A DNA stretch of 8,698 nucleotides from Armatimonadota bacterium (GCA_023428805.1 JAEYWW010000090.1:1-8698); one strand, 5' to 3'. Positions 1 through 6,379 are shown, counted from the first letter of the stretch. Numbers and translations: made by a program. Notes: generated by a model from the sequence alone, not told the origin.

Positions 1-236
1 ATGCCGTGCTCCTTGGCCTTGCCCGCAGCCTTTTCAGCCGAAAGCTGAGCGGCGAACGGGGTGCCCTTGCGGCTGCCCTTGAAGCCGACGTGACCCGCGC
101 TCGCCCAGCAGAGAGCGTTGCCCTGCGGGTCTGTGATGGTCACGATCGTGTTGTTGAAAGATGAATGAATATAGGCGTGGCCGTGCGCGACTTGGCGCTT
201 GTCCTTGACCTTTCCTTTGACCTGCTTTCTTGCCAT
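1..236 (-). CDS. rpsK: Ribosomal protein uS11 (S11), N-terminal part, runs off the window
   Basis: Small-subunit protein of the 30S platform that contacts 16S rRNA near the E site together with S18 and S21. The reverse strand from the ATG at 236 reads 78 complete codons and then leaves the window, so roughly the last 50 residues of the family's usual length of about 130 are missing. Family motifs are clear: [12 protein letters not shown] near residues 25-36, then [19 protein letters not shown] and TPFAAQ. The start is the conserved MARKQ type and lies 10 nt behind the rpsM stop, so it belongs to the same transcript. The Shine-Dalgarno (AGG about 7 nt ahead) is weak, which suggests dependence on translation of rpsM. 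In the usual alpha operon the next genes would be rpsD, rpoA and rplQ, beyond the left edge. The identification is certain; only the truncation by the window edge limits the call. Confidence 0.97.
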   Translation of the reverse strand, partial: MARKQVKGKVKDKRQVAHGHAYIHSSFNNTIVTITDPQGNALCWASAGHVGFKGSRKGTPFAAQLSAEKAAGKAKEHG

Positions 237-246
237 GTTCTAGCCT

Positions 247-621
247 TTACTTCGCCTTCTTCTTTCCAGCGACGGTCTTGGCCTTGCCCTTTCGGGTTCG
301 GGAATTCGTGCGGGTGTTCTGGCCGCGTGTCGGGAGGCCGCGGCGATGGCGCAGGCCGCGATAACAGTTGATCTCGAACAGGCGGCGGATGTTGGAATAG
401 ATGTCGCGCCGAAGATCGCCTTCGACAGTGTAGTCCTCGTCGATGACATTGCGGAGCTTGGCGATCTGCTCGTCGCTCAAGTCTCGGATCTTCGTGCGGG
501 CATCCAACCCGGTCTTTTCAATGATCTCGCCGGCGAACTTGGGGCCGATGCCATAAATGCTCTGAATGGCATACAGCACCGCCTTGTCGCGGGGAAGATC
601 AACACCAGCAATTCGCGCCAT
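247..621 (-). CDS. rpsM: Ribosomal protein uS13 (S13)
   Basis: Head protein of the 30S subunit; it forms intersubunit bridges to 23S rRNA and L5, and its C-terminal tail reaches the P-site tRNA. The product is 124 residues, the normal family length. It opens with [10 protein letters not shown], has the helix-hairpin-helix segment YGIGPKFA at about 23-30, and carries the signature [14 protein letters not shown] at 88-101 followed by TRTN and a Lys/Arg-rich tail. The ATG at 621 is preceded by AGAGGAAAGGAAAC, a good Shine-Dalgarno, 25 nt after the rpmJ stop. It sits between rpmJ and rpsK, as in most alpha operons. In E. coli the S4 repressor acts in the leader directly ahead of rpsM. Here rpmJ comes first, so any equivalent control would be expected in the long leader ahead of rpmJ. 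Confidence 0.98.
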   Translation of the reverse strand: MARIAGVDLPRDKAVLYAIQSIYGIGPKFAGEIIEKTGLDARTKIRDLSDEQIAKLRNVIDEDYTVEGDLRRDIYSNIRRLFEINCYRGLRHRRGLPTRGQNTRTNSRTRKGKAKTVAGKKKAK

Positions 622-646
622 GTTTCTTGTTTCCTTTCCTCTTAAA

Positions 647-760
647 TCAGCCCTGCCGCTGCTTATGCTTCGGGTTCTCGCAGATCACGCGCACGACTCC
701 CTTGCGCTTGATGATCTTGCACTTTTCGCAAATCTTCTTGACACTCGCTCGAACTTTCAT
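647..760 (-). CDS. rpmJ: Ribosomal protein bL36 (L36), zinc-binding form
   Basis: The smallest 50S protein, 37 residues, which stabilises 23S rRNA near the L7/L12 stalk base and factor-binding side. The start MKVRASVKK is the universal one. The zinc site is complete: Cys11, Cys14, Cys27 and His32 (CEKC ... [10 protein letters not shown]). This is therefore the Zn-containing paralogue type, not the cysteine-free form that zinc-limited bacteria substitute. The open frame continues upstream without a stop to other ATGs, but AAAGG seven bases before the ATG at 760 and family homology fix the start here. It is the first gene after a 349-nt gap and follows a predicted promoter and a strongly folded leader, so it appears to head the alpha-operon transcript (rpmJ-rpsM-rpsK and on) rather than simply following infA. 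Confidence 0.97.
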   Translation of the reverse strand: MKVRASVKKICEKCKIIKRKGVVRVICENPKHKQRQG

Positions 761-868
761 TTCGCTGCCTTTGGAGGTGCGGGCTTTGCACCTTTTCTGG
801 TCCATCATGCGTCCATCAAAATTGAAGGCACTGGCCCTGGATTGGGGCCAAAGATGTGCCTGACGCAA
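761..868 (-). promoter_or_regulatory. Structured 5' leader of the rpmJ-rpsM-rpsK transcript
   Basis: Between the predicted transcription start (about 868) and the rpmJ ATG, about 108 nt can be folded by hand into perfect helices. P1: UGCGUC 867-862 with GACGCA 813-808. P2: AGGCAC 861-856 with GUGCCU 831-826, directly stacked on the P1 5' strand. P3: UGGCCC 850-845 with GGGCCA 837-832, closing a 7-nt loop (CAAUCCA). A 5-nt bulge (855-851) lies on one side only between P2 and P3. P4: AGGUGC 793-788 with GCACCU 780-775, ending three bases short of the AAAGG Shine-Dalgarno (772-768). The octamer TGATGGAC occurs twice (818-811 and 807-800). The design resembles autoregulatory ribosomal-protein leaders in general, but I do not recognise it as a known class. 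The ligand (S4, S13, L36 or another) is unknown. Helices were found by eye, not by energy calculation. Confidence 0.62.
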
Positions 869-883
869 GCCGGGATTATACCA
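862..883 (-). promoter_or_regulatory. Extended -10 promoter for rpmJ
   Basis: Perfect TATAAT at 880-875 with the upstream TGN (TGG, 883-881) of an extended -10 element, reading on the minus strand. No convincing -35 hexamer is found 15-19 nt upstream, which is normal for extended -10 promoters. Start of transcription is expected near 870-867, where the first helix of the leader begins. The stretch between -10 and start is GC-rich (CCCGGC), as in stringently controlled ribosomal promoters. The same module recurs ahead of rpsN at 7086-7107. Confidence 0.75.
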
Positions 884-978
884 ACCCAATCTGGCCCCGG
901 ACGGATCATTAGGCCAAGTTGACCCATCACGTCCTCACTTTGGGCCTTGAGTCCCCACCGACCCGGGTGCCCGCGCAT

Positions 979-998
979 TGCACCTCGGAAGAGGTGCA
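979..998 (-). other. Perfect 8-bp inverted repeat in the infA-rpmJ gap
   Basis: TGCACCTC and GAGGTGCA are separated by 4 nt, giving an 8-bp perfect hairpin. On the plus strand the loop is GGAA, a GNRA type; on the transcribed minus strand it is TTCC. No T run follows in either direction, so it is not a standard terminator. Its arms match those of the hairpin just before rpmJ (793-775): the 986-980 arm could pair over 7 bp with 780-774. It lies upstream of the promoter at 875-883, so it would exist only in RNA read through from infA. It may alternatively be a protein-binding site or an RNA end-stabilising hairpin. Confidence 0.4.
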
Positions 999-1042
999 CC
1001 ACCTTCGATTCAGCTCCGCAGGCCATCAAAAAGCACGACAAA

Positions 1043-1063
1043 GCGCGAAGCAGGCGATCGCGC
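1043..1063 (-). terminator. Possible second terminator hairpin after infA
   Basis: GCGCGA (1063-1058) pairs with TCGCGC (1048-1043) across a 9-nt loop on the minus strand. It is followed by TTT immediately, and by a run of five T at 1032-1028 after another 10 nt. The stem is GC-rich, but the T tract is interrupted, so intrinsic termination would be inefficient. It is offered as a partner of the hairpin at 1071-1100. Confidence 0.25.
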
Positions 1064-1070
1064 ACTCCAA

Positions 1071-1100
1071 AACGCCCCTCCTCCTTTGGGAGAAAGCGTT
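1071..1100 (-). terminator. Weak intrinsic terminator candidate 10 nt behind infA
   Basis: On the minus strand, AACGC and GCGTT flank an inner stem (TTTCTCC against GGAGGAG, with two G-T pairs) around a CAAA loop. Together they make about 12 bp with a 2-nt bulge. The stem ends in TTTT, of which two T belong to the stem, and then GGAG. The short T run makes this a weak or partial terminator. Its position just behind the last gene of the rpsN-infA run and ahead of a fresh promoter is what makes it credible. Confidence 0.4.
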
Positions 1101-1109
1101 CAAGGTCGT

Positions 1110-1391
1110 TCAGTCCTTGTAGCGGAAGATGATGCGCGCGCGTTCCAGATCGTAGGGGCTGAACTGGACGCGGACGCGGTCGCCGGTCAAAATCTTGATC
1201 CAGTTCTTGCGCATCTTGCCGCTGACATGGGCGAGGATGACAGAATCGGTTTCGTCGAGCTTGATGCGGAACAGGGCATTGGGAAGATTCTCGACGACGG
1301 TGCCGTCAAGGTCCATGCTGCCATCTTTGCTTGGCGGCGGCACATATTCTCTTCTTCGTCTGCGGCCACCGCCGCCTCCTGGTCTGCCCAT
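1110..1391 (-). CDS. infA: Translation initiation factor IF-1 with a Gly/Arg-rich N-terminal extension
   Basis: IF-1 is an OB-fold protein that occupies the 30S A site during initiation, working with IF-2 and IF-3. The core is unmistakable from about residue 27: [57 protein letters not shown]. The product is 93 residues against about 72 in most bacteria. The surplus is at the N terminus: MGRPGGGGG, five arginines, then [11 protein letters not shown]. The ATG at 1391 has GGAG four bases ahead and lies 16 nt after the map stop, so the long form appears to be the translated one. Internal alternatives are a GTG at codon 17, with a purine-rich AGAAGAGA before it, and an ATG at codon 26 that would delete the usual first strand. 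It is the last gene of the rpsN-led block; a 349-nt gap follows. Confidence 0.95.
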   Translation of the reverse strand: MGRPGGGGGRRRRREYVPPPSKDGSMDLDGTVVENLPNALFRIKLDETDSVILAHVSGKMRKNWIKILTGDRVRVQFSPYDLERARIIFRYKD

Positions 1392-1407
1392 GTATCTCCG
1401 ATTTTGC

Positions 1408-2157
1408 CTATTCGAGCGTCAAAATCTCCGGGCCGTCTTTGGTGACAGCCACCGTATGCTCGAAATGCGCGGAGAGTTTACCGTCTGCGGTGAGGCAGGT
1501 CCAGCCATCGTCCAGATAGATCACTTTGGGAGTGCCTTCGTTGACCATCGGTTCGATGCAGATCGTGAGGCCTTCCTTGATCATCGGACCCTTGCCGGGC
1601 TTGCCGAAATTCGGGACGCTTGGACTTTCATGGAGCGATTTGCCGATGCCATGCCCGACAAGATCGCGGACGACGTGGAAGCCGTTCTTCTCGACATATC
1701 GCTGGACGGTTGCGGCGATGTCGCCAATAGTCTTCCCGATCTTCGCCTGAGCGATGCCCTGGTTCAGGGCCTCTTGAGTGACATTCAATAGCTTCTGGGC
1801 AATGGGTGAAATTGTTCCAACCGCGTAAGTTCGGCAGGAGTCGGAGTGCCAGCCATCCTTGATGACTCCGAGATCGATGCCGATGATGTCTCCATCAACG
1901 AGGGGGCGATCATCGGGGATTCCGTGGACAACCATGGAGTTGACGGAAAGGCAGGTCGCGGCGGGGTACCCGCGATACCCCTTGTAGCTGGGGATTCCTC
2001 CCGCTTCTCGGATCAGTCGATCGGCGAGGTCGTCCAGATGCTTCGGGGTGGTCTTCCCTGGATCAATGGCTTCATAGACTTGGCGCATGGTGCGGGCAAG
2101 GATTCGCCCAGACTCACGCATCATCGCAATCTCGGAAGTCTTCTTGAGGATGATCAT
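1408..2157 (-). CDS. map: Methionine aminopeptidase, type I
   Basis: Cytosolic metalloenzyme that removes the initiator methionine from nascent proteins with a small second residue, after deformylation at the ribosome exit. The product is 249 residues, typical of the short bacterial type Ia enzyme without an N-terminal extension. All five metal ligands are visible: Asp95 (GIDLG), Asp106 (HSDSCRTY), His169 (VGHGIG), Glu202 (IEPM) and Glu233 (HFEHT). The substrate-binding histidines His78 (VVHGIP) and His176 (LHESP) are also present. There is no insert between the ligands, so it is not type II. The ATG at 2157 overlaps the adk stop as ATGA, with AAGGGG eight bases ahead inside adk, which implies translational coupling. 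The order adk-map-infA after secY is the common spc-operon tail in many bacteria. Confidence 0.98.
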   Translation of the reverse strand: MIILKKTSEIAMMRESGRILARTMRQVYEAIDPGKTTPKHLDDLADRLIREAGGIPSYKGYRGYPAATCLSVNSMVVHGIPDDRPLVDGDIIGIDLGVIKDGWHSDSCRTYAVGTISPIAQKLLNVTQEALNQGIAQAKIGKTIGDIAATVQRYVEKNGFHVVRDLVGHGIGKSLHESPSVPNFGKPGKGPMIKEGLTICIEPMVNEGTPKVIYLDDGWTCLTADGKLSAHFEHTVAVTKDGPEILTLE

Positions 2158-2714
2158 ACGGGAAGCCCCTTGACGACCTCACTGTAGACTGTCTCCACAT
2201 CCTGATTGGCGTCAACTTCGTGGAAGATGCCCTGACGACGGAAGTATTCGATGACTGGTTCGGTCTCTTCGTAGAAGACGAGCATCCGGCGGCGAACGGT
2301 CTCTTCGTCGTCGTCACCCCGCCCTCGATTCGCAAGACGCTGCACGACGACTTCCTGCGGAGCGGAAAGGCTGACGACTGTGTCGATCTTGAGTCCCATG
2401 CCTTCGAGGTCCTTCACCAATTCTTCCGCCTGGCGAACCGTGCGGGGGTAGCCGTCCAGGATGAAGCCATGCTGGCGAACCGCATCCTTCCGGAGGCGCT
2501 TCGCCATCATTTCGACCGTGATGCCGTTCGGCACGAGGCGGCCCTCATCGATGTATCGCTTGGCGAGCCGCCCAAGATCGGTCTCCGCGTCGATTTCTGC
2601 CCGGAAAATCTCTCCCGAGGACAGATGCTCAACCTTCAAGCGATCTCGGAGCAGCGCCGCCTGGGTGCCTTTGCCGACACCCGGCGGGCCAATCAAGATC
2701 ATTCGGATCGCCAT
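2154..2714 (-). CDS. adk: Adenylate kinase, short-lid form
   Basis: Catalyses ATP + AMP = 2 ADP, setting cellular adenylate balance. The product is 186 residues. The P-loop GPPGVGKGT is at 9-17, the AMP-binding segment HLSSGEIFR at 30-38 (family usually STGD, so a Glu replaces Asp here), and the second AMP-site motif GFILDGYPRTVRQAE at 83-97, with Tyr where Phe is usual. The lid region is only NRGRGDDDEETVRRR at about 129-143. It lacks both the roughly 38-residue lid of E. coli Adk (214 residues) and a four-Cys zinc site, so this is the short form. The first ATG, 5 nt after the secY stop, is chosen; the ATG at codon 5 would still leave the P-loop intact. The 3' end overlaps map by 4 nt. The lid and altered motif are compatible with an active enzyme. 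UMP/CMP kinase is a less likely reading given the operon position. Confidence 0.93.
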   Translation of the reverse strand: MAIRMILIGPPGVGKGTQAALLRDRLKVEHLSSGEIFRAEIDAETDLGRLAKRYIDEGRLVPNGITVEMMAKRLRKDAVRQHGFILDGYPRTVRQAEELVKDLEGMGLKIDTVVSLSAPQEVVVQRLANRGRGDDDEETVRRRMLVFYEETEPVIEYFRRQGIFHEVDANQDVETVYSEVVKGLPV

Positions 2715-2719
2715 CTGAT

Positions 2720-4096
2720 TCAGCCGCCGAATTGCTTGACCATCAGGTTCGCTTCGATCTGGCGCATCGTCTCCAACGCAACGCTGACCATGATGAGAAG
2801 GGAAGTGCCGCTCATCAGGCCGAGTGAAACTCGGACGCTGGGCGCGATCAGCGGGAAGATGAACTGCGTCATCGCCACAAATGAGAGGAACAGGGCGCCG
2901 ACGAACGTCACGCGGCTGATGATTCCGTTGAGGAAGTCAATGGTCTGCTTTCCTGGGCGGATGCCCGGAACGTAGCTGCCGCCCCGCTTCAGATTGTTGG
3001 CGATGTCCTCAACGTTGTAGACCATCGCATTCCACAAGTAGGTGAATCCGAAGATCATCACCATGTAGATGACTGCGGCCACGTAGCCCTGCCATTTTGT
3101 GAAGTCGGGGGAGAAGAACTGCGCGATCTGCTCCATCGTGCGATGTCCGTCGCTTTGGGGCGGGAACATGCTCATCAACTGGTACGGCATGTAGAGCAAG
3201 GTGATGGCGAAGATGACCGGAATGACGCCCGCCATGTTGACGGAAATCGGAAGGTAGCTGGTCTGCCCGCCCATCGACTTCGTTCCGAAGTTCCGCCTCA
3301 TGTGCTGGATTGGAATTCGACGCTGGGCCGTGGTGAAGAACACGATGAACCAGGTGGTTGCCAGGAACATCAGGAGCAGGATCGAAACCTGGAAATAGTT
3401 GATGACGCCGTCCTGCAATTGGCGCCCGACTTCCTGAACAATCGACGGGAACGAAATGACGATGCCGCCGAAGATCAGAAGCGAGGTTCCGTTGCCAATG
3501 CCGCGCTCGCTGATCTGCTCGCCGAGCCACAGCATGATCATCGAGCCAGCCATCCAGAAGATGGCAACGCCCGCCTTCACCAACGGCAGATTTGCGCCGG
3601 GAGTGAAGATGTTGGGCGGGAGCTGATTGAGCATCGTGAAGCCCTGGATGAAGCAGAGGACGATTGTGAACAGCCTCGTTCGCTTGTTCATCTGCTTGCG
3701 GGCATACTCGCCACCCTCCTGCATCTCCGCCTTCCAGGCGGGAAGGCTCTGCTGGAGAACCTGCATGATGATGGAGGCGGTGATATAGGGGCTGATGCCG
3801 AGGGCGAAGATCGAAAGCTTTTTGAATCCGCCGCCGCCCAGCATATTCAGCATCTGGAAGAGCGGATTGCTGGTGTCTGTCATTGCCCGCTGCAGTTCCA
3901 TGGTGTTCACGCCCGGGATGGGAACTGCGACGTGGATGCCGAGGGCATACACGGCGAAGACGAGGAGAACAAACAAAATCCGACGACGCAGATCGTCGTC
4001 GGCCCAGGCGAGCCTGAGAGTCTCCGTCAGGGAGAGCCTCAGGCCCTTGTCGCTGCGGCCTCCGACGCCGCCGCCGAGAGCGCCGCCGGGGTTCAC
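2720..4096 (-). CDS. secY: Protein translocase subunit SecY
   Basis: Channel-forming subunit of the SecYEG translocon in the inner membrane, with about ten transmembrane helices. The product is 458 residues. The first helix begins at about 39 (RILFVLLVFAVYALGI), the plug/TM2 signature IFALGISPYITASIIMQVL lies at 96-114, LGEQISERGIGNGTSLLIF at 191-209, the cytosolic loop RRIPIQ at 259-264, and the ribosome/SecA-contacting loop with GGSYVPGIRPGKQT at 372-385. The start is a GTG at 4096 that overlaps the rplO stop as GTGA. No other usual start codon exists before the first helix, and GGAGAGG lies about 10 nt ahead. The resulting N terminus has a flexible Gly-rich lead ([13 protein letters not shown]) of about 20 residues before the family-like segment. 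Position between rplO and adk is canonical. Confidence 0.98.
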   Translation of the reverse strand: MNPGGALGGGVGGRSDKGLRLSLTETLRLAWADDDLRRRILFVLLVFAVYALGIHVAVPIPGVNTMELQRAMTDTSNPLFQMLNMLGGGGFKKLSIFALGISPYITASIIMQVLQQSLPAWKAEMQEGGEYARKQMNKRTRLFTIVLCFIQGFTMLNQLPPNIFTPGANLPLVKAGVAIFWMAGSMIMLWLGEQISERGIGNGTSLLIFGGIVISFPSIVQEVGRQLQDGVINYFQVSILLLMFLATTWFIVFFTTAQRRIPIQHMRRNFGTKSMGGQTSYLPISVNMAGVIPVIFAITLLYMPYQLMSMFPPQSDGHRTMEQIAQFFSPDFTKWQGYVAAVIYMVMIFGFTYLWNAMVYNVEDIANNLKRGGSYVPGIRPGKQTIDFLNGIISRVTFVGALFLSFVAMTQFIFPLIAPSVRVSLGLMSGTSLLIMVSVALETMRQIEANLMVKQFGG

Positions 4097-4533
4097 AGGG
4101 TTGTCGCCTCTCCGCCGGCTTCAGCGATCTTCTCCGCCGCAGCCTTGCTGTACTTGTGGGCGCGGACGATGAGCTTCTTCTCAATCGTTCCGTAGGCAAG
4201 CACCTTCACGCCGTCAAGAACATCGCTGATCAATCCGAGCTGCAGAAGCTTTTCGGGAGTGACCTCTTCGCCAGCCTTGAAGTTCTTCTGCAGGTCATCG
4301 AGATTGATGACTGCATATTCCTTGTGGTTGACGTTGCGGAAGCCCTTCTTCACCGGAAGCCGGCGATGGATCGGGGTCTGGCCGCCTTCGAGCCAGGCTG
4401 GGATCTGGCGTCGCGCCTTTTGGCCTTTGGTGCCTCGGGTCGACGTTTTGCCCATGCCGCTGCCGATGCCGCGCGCGATGCGTCGGCGTCGTTTGGTCGA
4501 GCCCTTGGCGGGCTTCAGCTCATGCAGGTTCAT
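4093..4533 (-). CDS. rplO: Ribosomal protein uL15 (L15)
   Basis: Late-assembling 50S protein that runs through 23S rRNA from surface to core. The product is 146 residues, the usual length. The basic N-terminal tail has [20 protein letters not shown] at 15-34, followed by [18 protein letters not shown] at 48-65, which corresponds to the family's GGQMPLYRRLPKRGF. The globular C-terminal half follows ([23 protein letters not shown]). The ATG at 4533 overlaps the rpmD stop as ATGA. AGAGGA sits nine bases ahead, inside rpmD. The end overlaps the GTG of secY. Both overlaps point to tightly coupled translation. Confidence 0.98.
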   Translation of the reverse strand: MNLHELKPAKGSTKRRRRIARGIGSGMGKTSTRGTKGQKARRQIPAWLEGGQTPIHRRLPVKKGFRNVNHKEYAVINLDDLQKNFKAGEEVTPEKLLQLGLISDVLDGVKVLAYGTIEKKLIVRAHKYSKAAAEKIAEAGGEATTL

Positions 4534-4871
4534 TCTCCGGAATCCTCTTTCTTCTTCTTGGCGGGAGCCTTTTTGGGCTTCGCCTCAGCCTTGGGAGCGT
4601 CTTCGTCGGCCTTGGGTTGGGCTTTCGCGGCCTTCTTCACGGGAGCGGGGGCCGCCTGCTCGCCGCGGATGACGCGGCGGCGCTTGACCTCTCCACCCTC
4701 GATCTCTTCGACCTTGAGAAGATGCTTCACGTGATGGATCATGCCCCGAATGGACGGGGAATCTTCGAAAGTGTTGCTCTGACCAATCTTGCGGAGGCCG
4801 AGAGCATGAACCGTCTTTTTGTTGCGCGGTTCGGCGGCGATGATGCTCTTGACGAGCGTGACCTTAAGCAT
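4530..4871 (-). CDS. rpmD: Ribosomal protein uL30 (L30) with long Lys/Ala/Pro C-terminal tail
   Basis: 50S surface protein. The L30 core covers residues 1-56: [40 protein letters not shown], then [14 protein letters not shown]. Bacterial L30 normally ends near residue 60. Here the frame runs on to 113 residues with a tail (57-113) made almost only of Lys, Ala, Pro, Glu, Asp and Arg, including [20 protein letters not shown] and a run of four lysines. The tail resembles histone H1-like or disordered RNA-binding tails; its role is unknown. The open frame starts further upstream, but the start at 4871 is set by homology and by AAGGAGG in the 3' end of rpsE, which it overlaps by 8 nt. The stop overlaps the rplO ATG. 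The frame is intact throughout and shares the operon's codon style, so the tail is real coding sequence rather than a frameshift artefact, as far as can be seen. Confidence 0.93.
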   Translation of the reverse strand: MLKVTLVKSIIAAEPRNKKTVHALGLRKIGQSNTFEDSPSIRGMIHHVKHLLKVEEIEGGEVKRRRVIRGEQAAPAPVKKAAKAQPKADEDAPKAEAKPKKAPAKKKKEDSGE

Positions 4872-5445
4872 GGTCCGCCTCCTCCTTGCGGGCCTTGGCG
4901 AGCCAGGGCACGAGTTCTCCGACGTCCTTGCCGCGCCGCTGAGCGATGTCTTCGGGAGACTGGAGCTCCTCAAACGCCTTCAGCGTCGCGTAGGCAATGT
5001 TGACCGAGTTACGGCTGCCGATGCACTTGGCGAGCACGTCGTGGATGCCGAGGGCTTCCAGGCAATGCCGCGCCGCAGAACCAGCCTTGACGCCGGTACC
5101 AGGCGAGGCTGGCTTCAGGACGACGGTCGCGCCGCAATAAGTCGCAGAAACTTCATGCGGGATTGTCGCGCCGATCATCGCCACCGAGAACATGTTCTTG
5201 CGAGCCGCTTCTTCAGCCTTTCGGATCGCGTCGGGGATGCCGCGGGCTTTGCCGAGGCCGACTCCGATCTGACCCTTGTTGTCGCCGACCACAACGAGCA
5301 TCGACCAGGACATGGTCTTGCCGCCCTTGTGGGTCTTCGACACCTTGTTCGACTGAATGACGCGAACGTCGAGCTGCGGCCCGGTCGCATCCGCCGGGCG
5401 GGACGACTGGCGTCGCCCGGAAATTCGTGGTCCACCGCGTCCCAT
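4864..5445 (-). CDS. rpsE: Ribosomal protein uS5 (S5)
   Basis: 30S protein at the mRNA entry channel that affects decoding accuracy and helicase activity; changes in it underlie spectinomycin resistance and ram phenotypes. With the ATG at 5445 the product is 193 residues, a little longer than E. coli S5 (about 167). The N-terminal double-stranded-RNA-binding-like domain (about 24-90) contains [38 protein letters not shown] and [14 protein letters not shown]. The C-terminal domain has IPHEV (95-99), [13 protein letters not shown] (110-122) and IGSRNSVN (142-149). A start 24 codons further upstream is open, but it would lie inside rplR. The chosen start follows the rplR stop by one base (TAATATG), with GGAG seven bases ahead. 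The first 22 residues are Gly/Arg/Ser-rich ([12 protein letters not shown]), a common feature of S5 tails. Confidence 0.97.
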   Translation of the reverse strand: MGRGGPRISGRRQSSRPADATGPQLDVRVIQSNKVSKTHKGGKTMSWSMLVVVGDNKGQIGVGLGKARGIPDAIRKAEEAARKNMFSVAMIGATIPHEVSATYCGATVVLKPASPGTGVKAGSAARHCLEALGIHDVLAKCIGSRNSVNIAYATLKAFEELQSPEDIAQRRGKDVGELVPWLAKARKEEADHA

Positions 5446-5446
5446 A

Positions 5447-5800
5447 TTAGAACTCCAATCCTCCGTCGCGGGCGCCTTCGGCCAGCTTGGCGATCGTTCC
5501 GTGGTACTGATAGCCACCCCGGTCGAACACCACGGCTGTCACGCCCTTGGCTTTGGCTCGCTCGGCGAGGGTCTTGCCCAACGTCAGCGCGCCTTCCTGG
5601 TTGTCTCCCGACTTCAGATCCTTCTCCTGCGTGCTGACGGCGGCCAGAGTGACCCCGTTCACGTCGTCGATGATCTGGGCGGAGAGATGCTTGCTGCTTC
5701 GGTAGACGGCCAGGCGCGGACGCTCGGTCGTTCCGAAAATCTTCTTGCGGAGCCGTTCGTGACGGATGACCCGCAGTTCGCTTCGTGTCTTCACTGCCAT
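5447..5800 (-). CDS. rplR: Ribosomal protein uL18 (L18)
   Basis: Binds 5S rRNA with L5 and L25 and docks it on the large subunit. The product is 117 residues, the normal length. Visible family segments are the basic N terminus [15 protein letters not shown], then [20 protein letters not shown] (27-46), and the diagnostic C terminus [20 protein letters not shown] with ARDGGLEF at the very end. The ATG at 5800 has AAGGAG eight bases ahead. The TAA stop of rplF is part of the same TAAGGAGC string, so termination and reinitiation signals are merged. The gene is followed after one base by rpsE. Order rplF-rplR-rpsE is standard. Confidence 0.98.
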   Translation of the reverse strand: MAVKTRSELRVIRHERLRKKIFGTTERPRLAVYRSSKHLSAQIIDDVNGVTLAAVSTQEKDLKSGDNQEGALTLGKTLAERAKAKGVTAVVFDRGGYQYHGTIAKLAEGARDGGLEF

Positions 5801-5812
5801 GATTTAAGCTCC

Positions 5813-6367
5813 TTACTTGCCGGCCCTCTTGCCTGGGCGCAGCTTGACGACTTCACCCGCATAGCGCACGCCCTTGCCCTTGTAGGGGTCCGGCTTGCGG
5901 GTCTTGCGGATGTCGGCGGCGATCTGTCCGACCAGGGCCTTGTCGATGCCCTTGACGGAGATTGTCGTGCGTCGGGCTTTCTCGTCGATCTTCAACTCGA
6001 ATTCAATGCCCTCTGGAGCTTCGATTCGGATCGGATGCGAATAGCCGAGATTGAGAAGAAGGTTCTTGCCCTCCATCTGGGCGCGGTAGCCGACGCCGTG
6101 GATTTCAAGGTCCTTGCTGTGGCCCTTGCTGACGCCGTCCACCATGTTGTTGATGAGCGTGCGGGCGAGGCCGTGCTGGGAGCGGTTGCGTCGCTGGTTG
6201 TTCGGACGCGCAACCGAAAGCTGGCCATCTTCGACCTTCACTTCAAGTTCGCGGGCGATCGGCTGGACGAGCTTGCCCTTCGGGCCTTCGACCGTGACCG
6301 TCGCGTGCTCGACGTTGACCGTGACGTTGCTGGGAACCGCAATGGATTTCAGTCCAATTCGTGACAT
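5813..6367 (-). CDS. rplF: Ribosomal protein uL6 (L6)
   Basis: 50S protein near the sarcin-ricin loop and the factor-binding site. The product is 184 residues, close to the usual 175-180, made of two similar domains. The first domain has MSRIGLKSIAVPSNVTVNVE and VTVEGPKGKL. The second contains LEIHGVGYRAQMEGKNLLLN (87-106), LGYSHPI (107-113) and the L6 signature PDPYKGKGVRYAGE at 159-172. The ATG at 6367 has AAGGAG eight bases ahead, overlapping the rpsH stop in a TAAGGAGC string identical to that before rplR. Nothing is missing. Confidence 0.98.
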   Translation of the reverse strand: MSRIGLKSIAVPSNVTVNVEHATVTVEGPKGKLVQPIARELEVKVEDGQLSVARPNNQRRNRSQHGLARTLINNMVDGVSKGHSKDLEIHGVGYRAQMEGKNLLLNLGYSHPIRIEAPEGIEFELKIDEKARRTTISVKGIDKALVGQIAADIRKTRKPDPYKGKGVRYAGEVVKLRPGKRAGK

Positions 6368-6379
6368 CGTTGGTGCTCC

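Noticed and set aside
761..889. N-terminally extended L36 starting at 889, 809 or 806
   Set aside because: The extension overlaps the promoter or leader helices, has no homology, and the universal L36 start at 760 has a good Shine-Dalgarno.
805..1065. 86-residue minus-strand frame in the infA-rpmJ gap
   Set aside because: It begins with GTG, has no family resemblance, and runs through the TATAAT promoter and into the structured leader.
1131..1316. Standard-length IF-1 starting at the ATG of codon 26
   Set aside because: It would cut into the first beta strand of the OB fold and lacks the GGAG present before the ATG at 1391, though a minor isoform cannot be excluded.
3143..4195. 350-residue open frame on the plus strand
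   Set aside because: It lies wholly antisense to secY and the end of rplO, has no recognisable motif, and its composition is the mirror of the coding frame opposite.
4872..4973. N-terminal extension of L30
   Set aside because: It overlaps rpsE in another frame; the family start and AAGGAGG favour 4871.
5446..5517. Longer S5 starting at 5517
   Set aside because: It would begin inside rplR; the ATG at 5445 has a Shine-Dalgarno and family-like length.
5357..6364. 335-residue open frame on the plus strand
   Set aside because: Antisense to rpsE, rplR and rplF, which are certain genes; no domain or Shine-Dalgarno supports it.
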